From: Chlamydiota bacterium | Lineage (GTDB): Bacteria > Chlamydiota > Chlamydiia > Chlamydiales > Rhabdochlamydiaceae | Length of the DNA: 60,313 bases | Assembly (NCBI GenBank): GCA_013287985.1 | Contig: JABDCT010000006.1 | Location: 1-60,313, forward strand | Direction: 5' to 3' | Shown: piece after piece, positions 57,867 to 60,313 of the stretch | Position numbering within the stretch: the first letter of the stretch is position 1 | Layout: each line of letters opens with the position of its first letter | The notes under the pieces: model-generated | What the model was told of the DNA's origin: nothing | The model's database searches: none | Seen by the model: the letters and a program-made list of their open reading frames with translations, nothing else | Made by a program: the position numbers and the translations under genes

Positions 57867-59120
57867 ATGAAGAAAAAACGTGTTGTTGTTACAGGTATGG
57901 GTCTTGTTTCCTGCTTTGGAAATGATGTAGACCTTTTTTATCAAAAACTCCTCGCCGGCGAAAGCGGCGTCACTCCGATTGAAAGTTTCCCATGCGAGGA
58001 ATATCCCACCCGCTTTGCCGGATGGATCCGCAATTTTGACGTAGGCGAATACCTCGATAAAAAACAGGCCCGCCGCGTCGACCCCTTTATCAGTTATACC
58101 GTTGTCGCAGGCAAACGCGCCCTTGAAGCAGGCGGCGTCACGCCCGATATTCTACAAAAGCTCAATAAAGAGCGCTGTGGAGTCATCATCGGCTCCGGAA
58201 TGGGCGGGATGTCCGTCTTCTACGAGGGAGCACAGACCATTATAACAAAAGGGTATAAGCGCCTTACGCCCTTCTTTGTTCCCTATATCATCACCAATAT
58301 GGGTGGAGCTCTCCTCGCTATCGATATCGGCTTTATGGGCCCCAACTACTCGATCTCGACAGCTTGTGCAACAGGAAGCCATTCGATCTACGCCGCTGCC
58401 GAGCATATCCGTAGGGGCGATGCCGATCTGATGCTATGCGGTGGCGCTGAAGCCGCCATCAATCCGATTGGACTGGCGGGATTCGTAGCCATCAAAGCGC
58501 TGTCTGAGCGCAATGATGATCCCACACGCGCCTCTCGTCCTTGGGATAGGGATCGCGATGGGTTTGTCATGGGAGAAGGATCCGGTGTCCTTCTGCTCGA
58601 AAGCCTCGACCACGCCTTAGCACGCGGCGCAACCATCCTGGCAGAGTATGTCGGTGGTGCTGTCAACTGCGACGCCTACCACATGACAGATCCCCGCCCA
58701 GATGGCGGAGGAGTACAGTTCTGTATCGAGCAGGCCATTGTAGACGGCGGAATCTCTAAAGACCGCATCAATTATATCAACGCCCATGCGACCTCGACCC
58801 TTGGGGGCGACCTCGCGGAGCTGCAAGCAATTAAACAGACGTTCGGCCCTAAAGCCGCCCAGATCAAGGTGAATGGGACGAAATCAATGATCGGCCACTG
58901 CCTCGGAGCTGCAGGCGGTATCGAAGCGATTGCCACAGTGATGGCGATCCGCACTGGCAAACTCCATCCTACCATCAACCTCGTAAACCCTGTGCCCGAA
59001 ATAGAAGGGGTAGGTGTCGTAGGAGTCAATGCGGAAGAGTGCAACGTCGATGTAGCTCTCTCCAATTCATTTGGATTTGGTGGACATAATGCCGCCCTAC
59101 TCTTTAAGGCATATGATTGA
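57867..59120 (+). CDS. fabF: 3-oxoacyl-[acyl-carrier-protein] synthase II
   Basis: Condensing enzyme of type II fatty-acid synthesis. It has the active Cys in STACATGSH (about 166), His in INAHATSTL (about 307), and His in GHCLGAAGG (about 344), with the C-terminal NSFGFGGHNA. Length 417 aa. It has its own promoter and is followed by the Nudix gene with an 8-bp overlap, the CT770-771 arrangement. Confidence 0.96.
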   Translation: MKKKRVVVTGMGLVSCFGNDVDLFYQKLLAGESGVTPIESFPCEEYPTRFAGWIRNFDVGEYLDKKQARRVDPFISYTVVAGKRALEAGGVTPDILQKLNKERCGVIIGSGMGGMSVFYEGAQTIITKGYKRLTPFFVPYIITNMGGALLAIDIGFMGPNYSISTACATGSHSIYAAAEHIRRGDADLMLCGGAEAAINPIGLAGFVAIKALSERNDDPTRASRPWDRDRDGFVMGEGSGVLLLESLDHALARGATILAEYVGGAVNCDAYHMTDPRPDGGGVQFCIEQAIVDGGISKDRINYINAHATSTLGGDLAELQAIKQTFGPKAAQIKVNGTKSMIGHCLGAAGGIEAIATVMAIRTGKLHPTINLVNPVPEIEGVGVVGVNAEECNVDVALSNSFGFGGHNAALLFKAYD

Positions 59121-59538
59121 AGAGTCTTACGGCATCATTCCGCTTAGGTCACATGAAGGAGTGTGGCAGGTCTTTCTCATCTTGCATCGCAACGGGAATC
59201 ATTGGGGTTTCCCGAAAGGGAAATCCAGTGCGGGAGAAGACCCTAAAACGGCAGCAGAACGCGAATTAAATGAAGAGACCGGACTTGTCATCGAGCGCTT
59301 CTTAGAGCACGGATCCATCGATGAGGAGTACCATTTCACGCGTCGTGGCGTCAAAGTCACCAAGCGCGTACACTATTTTTTTGCTCTGGTATCAGGAACT
59401 CCTGTGCTACAAGAACAGGAAATACGCGATGGCAAATGGCTCTCTCTGCAAGATGCTCCACGCACTTTGACCTTTGCGGGAGCCCGGGCCATATGCCAAA
59501 AAGCAACAGAAATACTTAAATCAAAAGGTGAAAAATGA
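59113..59538 (+). CDS. Nudix hydrolase
   Basis: A 141-aa NDP-X hydrolase. The Nudix box GKSSAGEDPKTAAERELNEE (about 37-56) continues TGL and holds the REx2EE core as RELNEE. The WGFPKGK start is that of the Ap4A/MutT-like group. Start ATG 59113 lies inside the fabF end; an upstream start at 59071 is rejected. It overlaps bioY by 4 bp. Confidence 0.92.
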   Translation: MIEESYGIIPLRSHEGVWQVFLILHRNGNHWGFPKGKSSAGEDPKTAAERELNEETGLVIERFLEHGSIDEEYHFTRRGVKVTKRVHYFFALVSGTPVLQEQEIRDGKWLSLQDAPRTLTFAGARAICQKATEILKSKGEK

Positions 59539-60071
59539 GATCAATTGCTCTTTCTTCCTCAAAAAGCGCAACTCTTGTACGCGAAACCGCCCTCATTCTC
59601 GGAGGCAGCCTCCTCATCGGCCTGGTTGCTCCACTCGCGATCCGCTTGCCCTTTTCGCCCGTGCCTATCGCATTTGCCCTGCAAATGCTGATACTGCTCG
59701 CTGCTCTAACAGGCAGCCGCAGAGGCTCGCTGATGGTGCTCGCATATCTGATCGAAGGATTGTGTGGAATGCCCGTTTTCGCAGGAGGGAACTGCGGTCC
59801 CCTCTATTTTGCTGGCCCCACCGGTGGCTACCTGATCGGCTACCTCGCATCGGCTTATGTCGCAGGCTTTCTGCTGCAAAACAGACGCGAGATGTCGAAC
59901 AGCAAGATCTTCCTCTCGCTCATCGGTGCAGACCTGGCAGCCTACCTATTTGGCGTAGCCTACCTGGGATCGTTTATCGGGATGGAAAAGGCACTTCTCG
60001 TTGGATTCTTGCCCTTTATTCCCGGAGATCTCTTGAAGCTAGCCTTGGCGTACAGGCTTCTTAGGCGCTAG
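59535..60071 (+). CDS. bioY: Biotin transporter substrate-binding protein BioY
   Basis: Six-helix S component of an ECF-type biotin importer (178 aa). It has RLPFSPVPIAFALQ (about 37-50), LTGSRRGSL, and PLYFAGPTGGYLIGY (about 94-108). Many BioY proteins act without their ATPases, and no ECF ATPase is here. A biotin auxotroph is suggested. It overlaps the Nudix gene by 4 bp and the convergent basic protein by 33 bp. Confidence 0.93.
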   Translation: MRSIALSSSKSATLVRETALILGGSLLIGLVAPLAIRLPFSPVPIAFALQMLILLAALTGSRRGSLMVLAYLIEGLCGMPVFAGGNCGPLYFAGPTGGYLIGYLASAYVAGFLLQNRREMSNSKIFLSLIGADLAAYLFGVAYLGSFIGMEKALLVGFLPFIPGDLLKLALAYRLLRR

Positions 60072-60299
60072 GGCTTTTTTCTTCTGCTGCAGGATGTTGC
60101 TGGCAATTTTTGCAACGAGTTTAGCAGCGGGAGTCGAATCGCGGTTCAGCTTTTTCTGGTAGGTAGGAACAGGAGGGGGAAGGGTCTTCACGGCTTGCTG
60201 GACCTTTTGCTTAGAATTCATTACTTGTTTGGATGGCGTACGACCTGTAGGGGCTGTAGTGCTTCTTCCTTGTGATACATTGACTTTGTTCGTCTTCAT
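60039..60299 (-). CDS. Small basic protein
   Basis: An 86-aa protein with many Lys, Thr, Ser and Pro residues (SKQKVQQAVK; LPPPVPTYQKKL; ILQQKKKALAPKKP). It has no hydrophobic segment and is probably disordered. A strong AAGGAG site lies 8-9 nt before ATG 60299, which supports expression. It resembles the 37069-37455 protein in composition only. Function unknown. Confidence 0.65.
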   Translation of the reverse strand: MKTNKVNVSQGRSTTAPTGRTPSKQVMNSKQKVQQAVKTLPPPVPTYQKKLNRDSTPAAKLVAKIASNILQQKKKALAPKKPVRQG

Positions 60300-60313
60300 A
60301 AAAGGCTCTCCTT

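Overview
The window is a bacterial chromosome segment of about 53% G+C (estimated by eye). It almost certainly comes from the phylum Chlamydiota, outside the family Chlamydiaceae. The evidence is gene order I recall from Chlamydia trachomatis. murF-mraY-murD-LysM protein-ftsW-murG-murC-ftsQ-like matches CT756 onward, and rsbV-miaA matches CT765-766. A coiled-coil protein, rsfS, fabF and a Nudix gene match CT768-771. A metal ATPase, a membrane protein and serS match CT727-729, and ptsH/ptsI lie near ebfC and dnaX as around CT334-337. A fused E1 alpha/beta dehydrogenase and a diverged GroEL also fit. The exact family cannot be read from the sequence; the large NAD-glutamate dehydrogenase, type II NADH dehydrogenase and BioY point to an amoeba-associated or environmental lineage.

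Layout. 1-8577: the 5' part of an NAD-glutamate dehydrogenase, a DUF4143 ATPase behind three palindromic boxes, then a minus-strand operon (P1B-4 metal ATPase, VIT1-like protein, M18 aminopeptidase, serS). 8578-14500: a palindromic repeat element, a membrane-anchored 25-residue-repeat protein, UPF0158, the fused pdhAB and a second element copy. 14510-18814: uppP, ftsK and a receiver-metallo-beta-lactamase fusion. 18797-23309 (minus): glycosyltransferase-like protein, WalJ-like hydrolase, tRNA-His, comEC, ndh. 23371-26352: hprK-ptsH-ptsI, a regulatory PTS with no sugar EII in sight. 26323-28286: an A+T-richer accessory island with two tandem paralogues carrying a possible Cys-His-Asp papain-like triad, plus an orphan protein. 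28283-32039: ebfC, dnaX and a PgpH-type c-di-AMP phosphodiesterase. 32014-38514: housekeeping and accessory genes. 38471-43264: groEL, a CoaX-like protein, rsmI, tRNA-Cys, a small two-helix membrane protein and an exported 2OG-Fe(II) oxygenase. 43363-52199: the peptidoglycan and division operon. 52337-60299: khpA, a third element copy, rsbV, miaA, an unknown protein, the coiled-coil protein, HAD, nadD, rsfS, fabF, Nudix, bioY and a basic protein.

Many neighbours overlap by 4 bp (ATGA, GTGA, TTGA), which implies tight operons with translational coupling. The mur/fts operon and uppP supply lipid II synthesis, flipping and recycling for a chlamydial division septum. The P1B-4 ATPase and VIT1-like protein form a probable transition-metal, perhaps iron, module. 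HprK-HPr-EI looks like a sensor of metabolic state.

The least explained features are: (1) a family of three long near-perfect palindromes (two of 169 bp, one of 123 bp) in intergenic spaces; (2) the tandem papain-like effector candidates; (3) the triple TGACA-N6-TGTCA operator-like array; (4) several starts lying 5-8 nt behind a -10-like element, suggesting leaderless transcripts.
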